NCBI GenBank assembly: GCA_964242925.1
Contig: CAXTBW010000001.1
Location: 29,722 to 93,721 of the forward strand
Length of the DNA: 64,000 nucleotides
Direction: 5' to 3'
Source: LMUY01 sp964242925
GTDB lineage: Bacteria > Pseudomonadota > Alphaproteobacteria > Acetobacterales > Acetobacteraceae
A model generated the notes under the pieces. It had not been told where the DNA came from. It did not search any database and saw only the letters and a list, made by a program, of their open reading frames with translations. How positions within the stretch are numbered: position 1 is the first letter of the stretch; each line of letters starts with the position of its first letter. Below are positions 26,883 through 35,204 of the stretch, one piece after another. Made by a program: the position numbers and the translations under genes.

Positions 26883-26910
26883 GGTGGTTAGGTTTGGCCG
26901 ATTGCCGCGC

Positions 26911-28854
26911 TCAGGCGTCCATCTCCTCCGCCGCCAGCGTCCGCTCGGTTGCGACCGGATGCAGCTGCCAGGGCACGCCGATCACCGCCAGATCCGGCCC
27001 GGCATCGTGCAACAGGGCATCGCGCAGGCGGCGTTCGCGGTGGGTGTGCATCAGCGCCTCCCACCAGCGCCCCTCCACCAGTTGCGGCAGCACCACGGCG
27101 ATCGGGCGGCCCGGCTCGCGCTCCTGCTGTTCGGTGATCAGGCGCAGCAGCGGGCCGAGCACGCTGCGATAGGGCGAGGTGCGAACCAGCAGCGTGGGCG
27201 CGGGCAGGCCAGCGGCCGCGGCGGGGCGTTCGACGCAAGTCTCCCAGTGCTCGCGCATGGTCTTCTCGTGCTCCTCCGCGTCCGGGCCCTCCAGTTCAGT
27301 GCAATGCAGCGCGGTGACGTCGCAGGACAGGCGCATGGCGAACGTGACGGCCTTCTGCGCCACAAGGTCCCAGCGGCCGATCGGGATCAGCAGATGCGGC
27401 GCTTGCGGGCGGCTGAGGTCCAGCGGCGCATCGGCGCCGGGCAGCAGTTGGCGGTCGAGCGCGCTGTAGTAGCGATGCACCAGGTAGAGCGCGAGCAGGG
27501 TGGCCGGGATGACCAGCACGGTCAGCCAGGCGCCTTCGGTGAACTTCGCCATCAGGATGATCGCCAGCGCGACGCCCGTGGCGGCGGCGCCCAGGCCGTT
27601 GATGCCGAGCCGGGCGCGGTCCGCGTGGCCGCGCCCGTGCCGCAGCCAATGCGCCGCCATGCCGGCCTGAGACAGGGTGAACGACAGGAACGCGCCAACC
27701 GCGAACAGTGGGATGAGCCGGTCGGTGATGCCGCCGAACACCGCCAGCAACAGCCCGGCGCCGCCGGTCAGGAACAGAATGCCCGCCGTGTAGACCAGCC
27801 GCCGGCCGGGAACCGCGAACGCCCGCGGCAGATAGCCGTCCGACGCCACCAGCCGGCACAGCCGAGGGAAGCCGACAAACGAGGTGTTGGCCGACAGGCA
27901 CAAAACGGCCAGCACGCTGGCGATCACGACGTAGTATAGCCAACCCCGGCCATAGACCGCGGCGACCAGCTGCGAAACGACGCTTTGGTAGCCCGGCTGC
28001 GATTGGTCCATCGCCTCGATGCGATAATGGCCGCAGAGGAACGCGATGCCGGCCAGCAGCAGGCCTAGCACGACGACGATCACCGTCAGGGTGCCGTGCG
28101 CATTGCGGATGCGCGGCTCGCGGAAGGCGCCGACGCCGTTGCTGACGGCCTCAACCCCGGTCATGGCGGTGCAGCCGGCGGCGAAGGCGCGCAGCAGCAG
28201 CCACAGCGACGAGGCGCCCGCGGCCGCTTGCAAAGCCGGCGGCGGCACGACGGGGGCGGCGCCGGTCGCGGCCTTCCACACGCCCAGCGCGATGATGCCG
28301 CCAAGGCCCACGATGAACACGTAGGTCGGCACGCCGAAGCCCAGCCCCGACTCCTTGGTGCCGCGCAGGTTCACCAGCGTGACCAAAGCCAGCACGCCCA
28401 GGCACAGCGCCAGCGTGTAGGGCTGCAACGCGGTGATTGCAGAGGTGAGCGCGCCGATGCCGGCCGAGATGCCGACCGCGACATTCAGCATGTAGTCCAC
28501 CATCAGCGCCGCAGCCGCGAGCAGCCCAGCCCACTCGCCCAGGTTCTCCTTCGCCACGGTGTAGGACCCGCCATTGGACGGATAGGCTGTGATGGTTTGC
28601 CAGTAGGAGAAGTACAAGATCGCCAGCAGCACCAGGATGACCGCGGTGATCGGCCCGATGGCGCCCAACCCGGCCGCCCCGATCGGCGCCAGCACCGTCA
28701 GCGCCGCCTCCGGCCCGTAGGATGCGGAGCCCAGCCCGTCCAACCCCATGGCCGGCACGCCTTCGAGAACGCCGATCTTGTGCTGCTCGGCCTCCGTGTT
28801 GGCCAGCCGCCGCCCGAACAGGACGCTGGACAGCGCGTGACTCACATTGACCAT
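26911..28854 (-). CDS. APC-superfamily amino acid permease
   Basis: This 647-residue membrane protein has about 12 hydrophobic segments in the first 490 residues. Early motifs are GLDGLGSASYGPEAALTVLAPIG and YPSNGGSYTVAKENLG (the G-S/G-Y substrate-site region of APC carriers), followed by a soluble C-terminal domain of about 150 residues. This matches the large APC-type transporters with a cytoplasmic tail. It starts 59 bases after the kinase-HhH gene on the same strand, with a 16-base palindrome between them. Whether it belongs to the triad operon is unclear. The substrate is unknown (amino acid, polyamine or K+). Confidence 0.85.
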   Translation of the reverse strand: MVNVSHALSSVLFGRRLANTEAEQHKIGVLEGVPAMGLDGLGSASYGPEAALTVLAPIGAAGLGAIGPITAVILVLLAILYFSYWQTITAYPSNGGSYTVAKENLGEWAGLLAAAALMVDYMLNVAVGISAGIGALTSAITALQPYTLALCLGVLALVTLVNLRGTKESGLGFGVPTYVFIVGLGGIIALGVWKAATGAAPVVPPPALQAAAGASSLWLLLRAFAAGCTAMTGVEAVSNGVGAFREPRIRNAHGTLTVIVVVLGLLLAGIAFLCGHYRIEAMDQSQPGYQSVVSQLVAAVYGRGWLYYVVIASVLAVLCLSANTSFVGFPRLCRLVASDGYLPRAFAVPGRRLVYTAGILFLTGGAGLLLAVFGGITDRLIPLFAVGAFLSFTLSQAGMAAHWLRHGRGHADRARLGINGLGAAATGVALAIILMAKFTEGAWLTVLVIPATLLALYLVHRYYSALDRQLLPGADAPLDLSRPQAPHLLIPIGRWDLVAQKAVTFAMRLSCDVTALHCTELEGPDAEEHEKTMREHWETCVERPAAAAGLPAPTLLVRTSPYRSVLGPLLRLITEQQEREPGRPIAVVLPQLVEGRWWEALMHTHRERRLRDALLHDAGPDLAVIGVPWQLHPVATERTLAAEEMDA

Positions 28855-28881
28855 CGACCACCCCGGCGCTTTGCCAGCCTA

Positions 28882-28897
28882 CAAGGCCGCGGCCTTG
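28882..28897. promoter_or_regulatory. 16-base perfect palindrome between kinase and permease genes
   Basis: CAAGGCCGCGGCCTTG is self-complementary and lies in the 59-base gap between the triad kinase stop and the permease start. It has no T-run after it on the minus strand, so it is a poor intrinsic terminator. It could be a protein-binding site, a transcript-stabilising hairpin or chance in GC-rich DNA. Confidence 0.3.
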
Positions 28898-28913
28898 CAT
28901 TGGTTTCGGGGCG

Positions 28914-30857
28914 TCACCTCACGCCGAGCGCCCGCGCGTCGGACAGCGCCTGCGCGTAGATCGGCCGCAGCGCCGCGGCGCTAGCCTCCAGCGCCGCCCG
29001 GTGTCGCCGCTCCCCGGTCGCCATCGCGCGCAACTGCGCGAGCCCGGCGGCCAGCTCGGCCTCGATCCTGGCCCGCCGCTGACCGAGCATCCCGTCCATA
29101 GCGGCGACCTGGGCGGGGCCCACGGCTCGGTTCGCGTCGAACCGGAACGACGCCTCGCACGCCTGCCGGAACGCGACCAGCGAGGCGGCCGTCTTCGGTC
29201 CGAACCCCGGGACCGCCGCGATGCGCGCCGGGTCCACGTCGGCGGCGGTCTCGATGCCGAAGCTCAGCAGCGTGGCCACCTTCGCGCGTCCCACGCCGGG
29301 CACCTTGGCGGTGGCGATCTCGAAGCTCTCGAGGTGCGCCTTGAGTTGCTCGTGGCGGCGATCGACGGCGAGGCCCTGCATCTCGTGGGCGCGCCGGTTG
29401 GGCATGGCGTCGTGCTCGCGTTTCAGCCCGGCCAGGACCTGCCGGGTTTCAGCGAACCGGGCCGCCGGGCCGGGCATCCACCGCCGTTCCAGTTCGGCCC
29501 AGCGCGCGCGGGCCTCCGCCAGGGTCTGGCGCGTCTCAAGAAGGTGCCGCGGGCGCCGCAGCCGCCAGAATGCCGCCGCCAGGACAACGACGGTGAGCAC
29601 GGCCATCACACGGGCGACGGCCGGCACGAAGGCCAGCGCAAGTGCAACGCCGAGCAGCGCTGCCGCCGCGGCGACCATCGTGTGGGCGCGCAAGCGTCGC
29701 GCCGCCGCCTGCGCCTGCGGGGAAGGCGCCGCGGCCGAGGCGTCGGGGCGCGCCAGCGGGGGAAGCGGGCCGGGGTCGGGGACGGCCTCGATCTCCTGCC
29801 ATAGCAGGACGATTCCACCCCCGGCCCGGCCGGACATGAACACGGCGGGGAACAGGGCAACGCCGCTGCGCGCCTCCACCTCGCACCAAGGGCACGACCC
29901 CGCCACCGGCGCGAACCAGTGCCCGGCGTTGACCGGGCACTTGCGCAGCGACTTGCCCAAATCCGCGAGTTCCGCGACCCAGCGTTCGGCGGCGGGCCGG
30001 CCGCCTTGCGCTTTGCCAGCAGCGAACGCGGCCTCGAACAGGTTCCGCACGCCGCCGGGCAGCGCGGCCATCGGCAGGCTGCCCGGCGGGGGCGACATCA
30101 GCGTGCGGCCGGTGTCGGCGCTGAACGCGTAGCGCGATGCCTCGATGGCTTCCGGGATGCCCGGCGGCTCGCCCGCGCCGGCATAACGCCCCGCGAACGG
30201 GTGCCGGCCCATGCACAACAACTGGAACAGGATCACCGCCAGCCCGAAGGCGTCGTGGTTGGGGGTGCGCGTCACGTCGCGGTAGCTGGCCAGGCCCTGC
30301 ATCTCCGGCGGCTGGTGCGTGCTGACGCCGACCTCGCAGCGCCACACCCGGCGCCCCTTCGTCACCTGCATGCTGTCGGTGTCGATGAAGCGGACGGTGG
30401 CGTCCGTGCCGACGAACAGGCTGTTCTGGTTCACGTCGCCGACCACCAGGCCGGCCGCGTGGACCGCCGCGAACGCGCGCGCCACGTTGCCCGCCGCGTG
30501 CACCAGGAAGCGCCAGTCCGCCTTGGGGAACTGCTTGAGCCGCAGCTTCGGGCCGTAAACCTGGAACACCGGACGATGCTCGGCCAGCTTCGGCATGATG
30601 AACCCGGTGAACTCGCCGCCCGGCCGATGCAGGCTCGCCGTCGGCCAGGCGCACAGGGCGGTCAGCCGCTCCGTGGCCATCCCGATCATGGCGGCGATCT
30701 TCTCCCCCTTGGCTTGGTCCTGCGGTTGCATGTAGATCTTGGCGGCGCAGTCCGGGCGGCCCTCAACGTCGTAGACGGACGCCTCGCCGCCGCGCCCGAT
30801 CTCGGCGCCCAAGGTTACGGGCCGTCCCGCCGCGTCGAGCAGTTTAGCTGGAATCAC
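28914..30857 (-). CDS. Ser/Thr kinase-like protein with Cys cluster, TM helices and helix-hairpin-helix DNA-binding end (TerY-P triad kinase)
   Basis: The protein has 647 residues. The kinase domain has G-loop EIGRGGEASV (20-28), K40 in CAAKIYM, catalytic D141 in VVGDVNQNS and metal D159 in FIDTDS (DTD replaces DFG). A Cys/His cluster follows at about 306-323 (CPVNAGHWFAP..CPWC), then two hydrophobic segments at about 391-435, a helical region, and two HhH motifs (VPGVGRAKVATLL, VPGFGPKTAASLV) at about 518-560. The GTG start overlaps the phosphatase stop (GTGA). This is the kinase member of the TerY phosphorylation triad. It could link phosphorylation state to DNA at the membrane. Confidence 0.85.
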   Translation of the reverse strand: MIPAKLLDAAGRPVTLGAEIGRGGEASVYDVEGRPDCAAKIYMQPQDQAKGEKIAAMIGMATERLTALCAWPTASLHRPGGEFTGFIMPKLAEHRPVFQVYGPKLRLKQFPKADWRFLVHAAGNVARAFAAVHAAGLVVGDVNQNSLFVGTDATVRFIDTDSMQVTKGRRVWRCEVGVSTHQPPEMQGLASYRDVTRTPNHDAFGLAVILFQLLCMGRHPFAGRYAGAGEPPGIPEAIEASRYAFSADTGRTLMSPPPGSLPMAALPGGVRNLFEAAFAAGKAQGGRPAAERWVAELADLGKSLRKCPVNAGHWFAPVAGSCPWCEVEARSGVALFPAVFMSGRAGGGIVLLWQEIEAVPDPGPLPPLARPDASAAAPSPQAQAAARRLRAHTMVAAAAALLGVALALAFVPAVARVMAVLTVVVLAAAFWRLRRPRHLLETRQTLAEARARWAELERRWMPGPAARFAETRQVLAGLKREHDAMPNRRAHEMQGLAVDRRHEQLKAHLESFEIATAKVPGVGRAKVATLLSFGIETAADVDPARIAAVPGFGPKTAASLVAFRQACEASFRFDANRAVGPAQVAAMDGMLGQRRARIEAELAAGLAQLRAMATGERRHRAALEASAAALRPIYAQALSDARALGVR

Positions 30858-31618
30858 GCGCCAGTCCGTATGGCCATGACCAGCGTCTTATCGTCGTCGG
30901 TGCGGCGGTTGACGTTCGCCGAGCCCAGGTAGGCGGCCAGCACGGGCGAGGGCGCGCCGTCCGATGGCGCTTGCCCGGCCAGCCAATCCAGAATCGGGCG
31001 CAGGCTGGGCGAGTGCACGGTGCGCGCCCGCATGTCCAGGACCAGCCGCTCGAGCCCATCGGAGAACATCGCCAGCTCGCAAACCGGGTCGTCCCGCCGG
31101 GCGAACGCCATCACCTGGTCCGCCTCGGCCATGGTGACGAAGAATGTCGAATTGGCGAACTCGCCGTGCTGCGGCCAGAACACCCAGTCGTGCCCCTCTC
31201 CGGCGCCGACCACGATCGCGCCGTCCCCAACCTGCAGGAACACGGCGGCAGAGGGTCCCACGACCGCGCCCAGGAACGTGCAGGCGTAGTCCGCAGACGG
31301 CGTCCCGTCCGCAAGCCCCGCGATCTCGGTCTGCAGGTCCGCCAGCCAGGCGTGGGCGCACGCCTCGTCGAAGAAGCCGAGGTCCGGTTGCGCCCGGGCC
31401 AGGCTGTTGAACGCGCGATGGAACGAGTCGACCGCGAGCCGGGCGCCGTGCTCGGAGTGCGCTGCGGATCCGGCGCCGTCCGACACGCTGGCGATCAGCA
31501 CCTCGCCGCCATCGTCGGCGACCACCACCTCGCAGCGCCCGGCATCCTGGCACGGCGCCCCCGTGCGCGCGTGCGACGTGCCGGCCGCGGAGGCGTACGC
31601 CGTGCGCCAGGGGCCCAA
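30854..31618 (-). CDS. PP2C-family protein phosphatase (TerY-P triad phosphatase)
   Basis: This protein of about 254 residues begins WRTAYASAAGTSHARTGAPCQDAG, the usual start of the bacterial PP2C_2 group. Metal-site motifs follow in order: VSDGAGSAAHSEHG (D47), YACTFLGAVVG, LQVGDGAIVV, AMFSDGLERL and DDDKTLVMAI. It removes phosphate from Ser/Thr and should oppose the kinase encoded next. The start is set at TTG 31618, one base after the vWA stop, because upstream codons read as low-complexity overlap; there is no strong ribosome site, which fits coupling. An ATG start at 31687 is possible. Confidence 0.85.
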   Translation of the reverse strand: MGPWRTAYASAAGTSHARTGAPCQDAGRCEVVVADDGGEVLIASVSDGAGSAAHSEHGARLAVDSFHRAFNSLARAQPDLGFFDEACAHAWLADLQTEIAGLADGTPSADYACTFLGAVVGPSAAVFLQVGDGAIVVGAGEGHDWVFWPQHGEFANSTFFVTMAEADQVMAFARRDDPVCELAMFSDGLERLVLDMRARTVHSPSLRPILDWLAGQAPSDGAPSPVLAAYLGSANVNRRTDDDKTLVMAIRTGA

Positions 31619-31619
31619 A

Positions 31620-32297
31620 TTACCCGACGGAGGTCCAGCCGGTGGGCGCCGGCAACGCGACGAGCTGGCCGGGCTGCGACCGGGCAACCCCGCCGAGCGA
31701 GCTGGACAGCCAGGTGAACAGCTCCCGGAAGCTCAGCCCGCGCAGCTTCAGCGGCGGCCGGTCCGGGCTGCAGACCTGCGTGAGCGCCTGCATGTCGGCG
31801 CCCTCGACGCCCACCGCGAAGAAGCTGAACGACTTGCGCGCGGGACTGTCGCCATCGCGCACCCGGCGCGCGGCATTGCGCCACTCGTCGGTTGGCGCGC
31901 CGTCGGTGATCAGGAAGATCCACGGGCGGTAATAGGCGATCCCCGCCTCCTTGTAGGCGCGCTTGCGGGCTTCCAGCAGGTCCAGGCCCTGGTCGATGGC
32001 GGCGCCCAGCGGCGTATCGCCGTTCGCCTCCAGGGTGGGCGGGGTGAAGGCGTCCGCGGTCTGGAACGGGGTGTGCACGCGCACCGGGCCGAAGGTGACG
32101 ATGCCGACCTCGACCCGCTGCGTGGCCATGCCGTCCGACATGAGCTCCGACTTGAACGTCTGCAGGCCGTCGTTCAGCTGCGCCATGGGCTTGCCGTGCA
32201 TCGAGGTCGACGTGTCGAGCAGCAGCAGGCACGGGCAACGCGGCTCGGCGTTCTCCACGAACTCGGGGTCGGCGAAGGGAAGCTGGTCGATGATCAT
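31620..32297 (-). CDS. TerY-like von Willebrand factor A domain protein (TerY-P triad)
   Basis: The protein has 225 residues with a complete MIDAS metal site: D28-x-S30-x-S32 in LLLLDTSTSM, T95 in NGDTPLGAA and D132 in FLITDGAPTDEW. PRCPCLLLL and the tail LSFRELFTWLSSSLGGVARSQPG are typical of TerY relatives. The Mg-dependent vWA domain probably binds partner proteins and may be a kinase substrate. It is the first gene of the triad, divergent from a CoA-transferase gene 104 bases away. A GTG at 32327 is an alternative start; the ATG at 32297 gives the N-terminus usual for relatives. Confidence 0.86.
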   Translation of the reverse strand: MIIDQLPFADPEFVENAEPRCPCLLLLDTSTSMHGKPMAQLNDGLQTFKSELMSDGMATQRVEVGIVTFGPVRVHTPFQTADAFTPPTLEANGDTPLGAAIDQGLDLLEARKRAYKEAGIAYYRPWIFLITDGAPTDEWRNAARRVRDGDSPARKSFSFFAVGVEGADMQALTQVCSPDRPPLKLRGLSFRELFTWLSSSLGGVARSQPGQLVALPAPTGWTSVG

Positions 32298-32401
32298 GCC
32301 GTGCGCCTGTTTGTCCTGCAGCGCCACTCTACGAAAAATCGGCCCGCCGATGTAACCCGGGTCTCGTTGACATCCCCGGCCGCCGCTGCCTTCATCGAGC
32401 C

Positions 32402-33619
32402 ATGCCGCCCGCCAAAGTGATCGCGTTCGACGCCGCCGCGCGCGGGCCGCTGCAGGGGACCCGGGTGCTGGACCTGTCCCGCCTGGTCGCCGGCAACGTG
32501 CTCACCCTGCAACTGGCCGATTTCGGCGCCGAGGTCATCAAGATCGAGCCGCCGGAGGGCGACCCGCTGCGCGCCTGGCGGGAGGACGGCCACTCGCTGT
32601 TCTGGAAGGCGTATTGCCGCAACAAGCTGTCGGTGATGCTGAACCTGCGCGACCCGGTCGCCAAGGACGCGTTCCTCACCCTGCTCGACACCGCCGACGT
32701 GATGGTCGAGAACTACCGGCCCGGCACGCTAGAGGCGATGGGCCTGGCGCCTGAAACGCTGCTGGCGCGCAATCCCCGGCTGGTCGTCGTGCGCATCTCC
32801 GGTTTCGGCCAGACCGGGCCGTACGCGCTGCGGCCCGGCTTCGGCACCATCGTAGAGGGCATGAGCGGGTTCGCCGCCCGCAACGGGTTCGCCGACCGCG
32901 AGCCCGTGCTGCCGCCCATGGCGCTGGCCGACATACTGGCCGGCTTGTCGGGCGCCATGTCCGTGGTGACCGCGCTGCTGGCCCGCGAACGAGGGCTGGC
33001 GACCGGCCAGGTGATCGACCTGTCGCTGCTGGAGCCGCTGTTCGCCGCCATGGGCCCGGAGGCGGCGATCCACCGGCAGACCGGCCTGGTCAAGGAGCGC
33101 ACCGGCAGCAGCTCGAAGACCTCGTCGCCGCGCAACGCCTATCTTTGCGCCGACGGCGGCTACGTCGCGATGTCCGGCTCCACCCCCGCCATGGCGCACC
33201 GCATCTTCCGCACCATCGGCCGGCCCGACATGGTGGACGACCCGCGGTTCCGCACCAACACCGACCGGGTGCGCAACCGCGAGTTGGTGGACGCGATCAT
33301 CGGCGAGTGGTTCGCGGGACGCACGCGCGAGGCGGCGCTGGCCGAGTTGCAGGCGGGGGACGTCACCGCCGGGCCGATCTACAACATCGACGACGCCCTG
33401 GCCGACCCGCACTTCATCGCGCGGGAAGTGATCGTGGAGGTCGAGGACGACGAGCTCGGCAGCCTGCCGATGCACAACATCACGCCCCGCATGTCCGCCA
33501 CGCCGGGCGCCTGGCGCTGTCCCGCGCCGGAACTGGGCGAGCACACGCGCGCGCTGCTGAGTGCGGCGGGTGTGCCGGCCGCGACGGTGGATACGCTCTG
33601 CGCCAGAGTCAGTCCTTGA
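32402..33619 (+). CDS. CaiB/BaiF family III CoA-transferase
   Basis: The protein has 405 residues. GPLQGTRVLDLSRLVAGNVLTLQLADFGAEVIKIEPPEGDPLR is the full family III opening. D177 in PMALADILAGLSGAMS is the catalytic Asp that carries the acyl anhydride/CoA thioester. The C-terminal block AGPIYNIDDALADPHFIAREVIV is also canonical. It moves CoA between carboxylic acids, commonly from succinyl-CoA. It is unlike the racemase-type copy at 1942. A fumarase-fold lyase follows after 203 bases with a hairpin repeat in between, so co-transcription is uncertain. Confidence 0.88.
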   Translation: MPPAKVIAFDAAARGPLQGTRVLDLSRLVAGNVLTLQLADFGAEVIKIEPPEGDPLRAWREDGHSLFWKAYCRNKLSVMLNLRDPVAKDAFLTLLDTADVMVENYRPGTLEAMGLAPETLLARNPRLVVVRISGFGQTGPYALRPGFGTIVEGMSGFAARNGFADREPVLPPMALADILAGLSGAMSVVTALLARERGLATGQVIDLSLLEPLFAAMGPEAAIHRQTGLVKERTGSSSKTSSPRNAYLCADGGYVAMSGSTPAMAHRIFRTIGRPDMVDDPRFRTNTDRVRNRELVDAIIGEWFAGRTREAALAELQAGDVTAGPIYNIDDALADPHFIAREVIVEVEDDELGSLPMHNITPRMSATPGAWRCPAPELGEHTRALLSAAGVPAATVDTLCARVSP

Positions 33620-33651
33620 TCCGCCCGGTGCGCAACAACAAAGCGAAAAAA

Positions 33652-33780
33652 CTCGTCATGCCAGGGCTTGACCCTGGTATCCACGGGCAGTGACTGATGA
33701 CGTAGCGCGTCTACGCGACCTGGACGCGCCAGTGCGGATGGGACGACGTGGATACCAGGGTCAAGCCCTGACATGACGAG
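33652..33780. repeat. Inverted repeat with 34-nt arms (GTCATG..GGGCTTGACCC family), copy 1
   Basis: Arms at 33652-33685 and 33747-33780 are reverse complements with one mismatch, separated by 61 bases. The core is CAGGGCTTGACCCTGGTAT, and each arm is itself dyad-like, so a cruciform or long RNA hairpin is possible. It lies between two genes in the same direction. A relative is at 40513. Confidence 0.8.
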
Positions 33781-33822
33781 GTGGGAAGAGGTTTCGTTGC
33801 GAGCTCAAACGAAGGACTGAAG

Positions 33823-35172
33823 ATGCCGGTCAGCGTGCTCGACTCCCGCCTGTTCCGCGACATGTTTGGCACCGCCGCCATGCGCGCCGTATTCGAAGAC
33901 GCCGCCTACCTGGCCCGCTGCACCGAGGCGGAGGTGGCGCTCGCCCGCGCGCAAGGCCGCCTCGGCGTCATTCCCGAAGCGGCCGCTGAGGCGATCGCCG
34001 CAGGCGCCAACGCCGACGCGCTCGACCTCGACCGGCTCGCGCAGGAGACGCAGATCGTCGGTTACCCGATCCTGCCGCTGATCCACCAGCTGGCGCCGAT
34101 GTGCGGCGAGGGCGGCGGATACCTCCATTGGGGCGCCACCACGCAGGACATCATGGACCTCGCCACCGTGCTGCAGATGCGCGAGGGCCTGGCGCTGATC
34201 GCCGCCGAGCTGGACGCCGTGCGGAACGCCCTCGCGTCGCTCGCCCGGCGCCACCGCGACACGCCGATGGCTGGCCGCACCCACCTGCAGCACGCGCTGC
34301 CGATCACCTTCGGCTACAAGTGCGCGGTGTGGCTGTCCGCGCTCGACCGCCACGCGACCCGGCTGGAGCAGCTGAAGCCGCGCGCGCTGATGGCGCAGTT
34401 CGGCGGCGCCGCCGGCACGCTCGCCTCGCTCGGCCAAGCGGACGAAGGCCTGCGCGTGCGGACGGAACTGGCGCGCGAGCTGGGCCTGGTGGAGCCGCCG
34501 GTCACCTGGCATGTCGCGCGCGACGGCCTTGCGGAGGCGGTGCAGTTCCTGGCGTTGCTGGGCGGCAGCCTGGGCAAGATCGCGCTCGACGTCATGCTGA
34601 TGGCCGCGACCGAACTGGGCGAGGTGGCGGAGCCGTTCGTGCCGGGCCGCGGCGGCAGCTCCACCATGCCGCAGAAGCGCAACCCGATCAGCAGCGAGCT
34701 GATCCTGGCGGCGTCCAAGATGCTGCGGCAGCACGCCGGCCTGATGCTCGACGCGATGACGCAGGATTTCGAGCGCGCCACCGGCCCGTGGCACCTGGAG
34801 TGGGCCGCGCTGCCCGAGAGCTTCGTGCTGGCCGCCGGCGCGTTGGGCCAGGCGCGGTTCATGCTCGAGGGCCTGGTGGTGGATGCCGCCCGGATGCAGC
34901 GCAACCTGGGCATGACCAACGGGCTGATTGTGGCGGAGGCGGTGATGATGGGCCTGGCGCCGACGATCGGCCGGCAGAACGCGCACGACGCCGTCTACGG
35001 CGCCTGCCGCGAGGCGATCGAGGGCGGCGGCGACATCCTGCCCATCCTGCTCGCCCGGCCGGATGTCGCGGGCCCGCTCGGCGCCGAGCGGCTGACGCAA
35101 CTGTGCGACCCGGCGAACTACGTCGGCGCGGCGCCGCTGATGGTGGACGAGGTGCTCGCCGGCCGGATGTAG
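33823..35172 (+). CDS. Fumarase/adenylosuccinate lyase superfamily protein (PcaB-like)
   Basis: The protein has 449 residues. The superfamily signature GRGGSSTMPQKRNPI is intact, with HWGATTQDIMD and AGRTHLQHALPITFG, the motifs that place it near 3-carboxy-cis,cis-muconate cycloisomerase and adenylosuccinate lyases. PcaB closes 3-carboxymuconate to a lactone in protocatechuate breakdown. The other pca genes are not in view, so another elimination reaction is possible. The start is ATG 33823 with GAAGGA 7-12 bases upstream. Confidence 0.85.
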   Translation: MPVSVLDSRLFRDMFGTAAMRAVFEDAAYLARCTEAEVALARAQGRLGVIPEAAAEAIAAGANADALDLDRLAQETQIVGYPILPLIHQLAPMCGEGGGYLHWGATTQDIMDLATVLQMREGLALIAAELDAVRNALASLARRHRDTPMAGRTHLQHALPITFGYKCAVWLSALDRHATRLEQLKPRALMAQFGGAAGTLASLGQADEGLRVRTELARELGLVEPPVTWHVARDGLAEAVQFLALLGGSLGKIALDVMLMAATELGEVAEPFVPGRGGSSTMPQKRNPISSELILAASKMLRQHAGLMLDAMTQDFERATGPWHLEWAALPESFVLAAGALGQARFMLEGLVVDAARMQRNLGMTNGLIVAEAVMMGLAPTIGRQNAHDAVYGACREAIEGGGDILPILLARPDVAGPLGAERLTQLCDPANYVGAAPLMVDEVLAGRM

Positions 35173-35204
35173 CATCATTGCGGAAACCGAACTGGGGGAT
35201 TTCC

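Noticed and set aside
32367..32396. Possible promoter TTGACA before the CoA-transferase at 32402
   Set aside because: The -35 hexamer is perfect, but the -10 region (TTCATC) is poor and would leave almost no leader, so it is not listed as a promoter.
34101..35204. Extension of the DUF4139 frame through the upstream lyase
   Set aside because: It is an out-of-frame reading of the lyase; the signal peptide at 35205 marks the real start.
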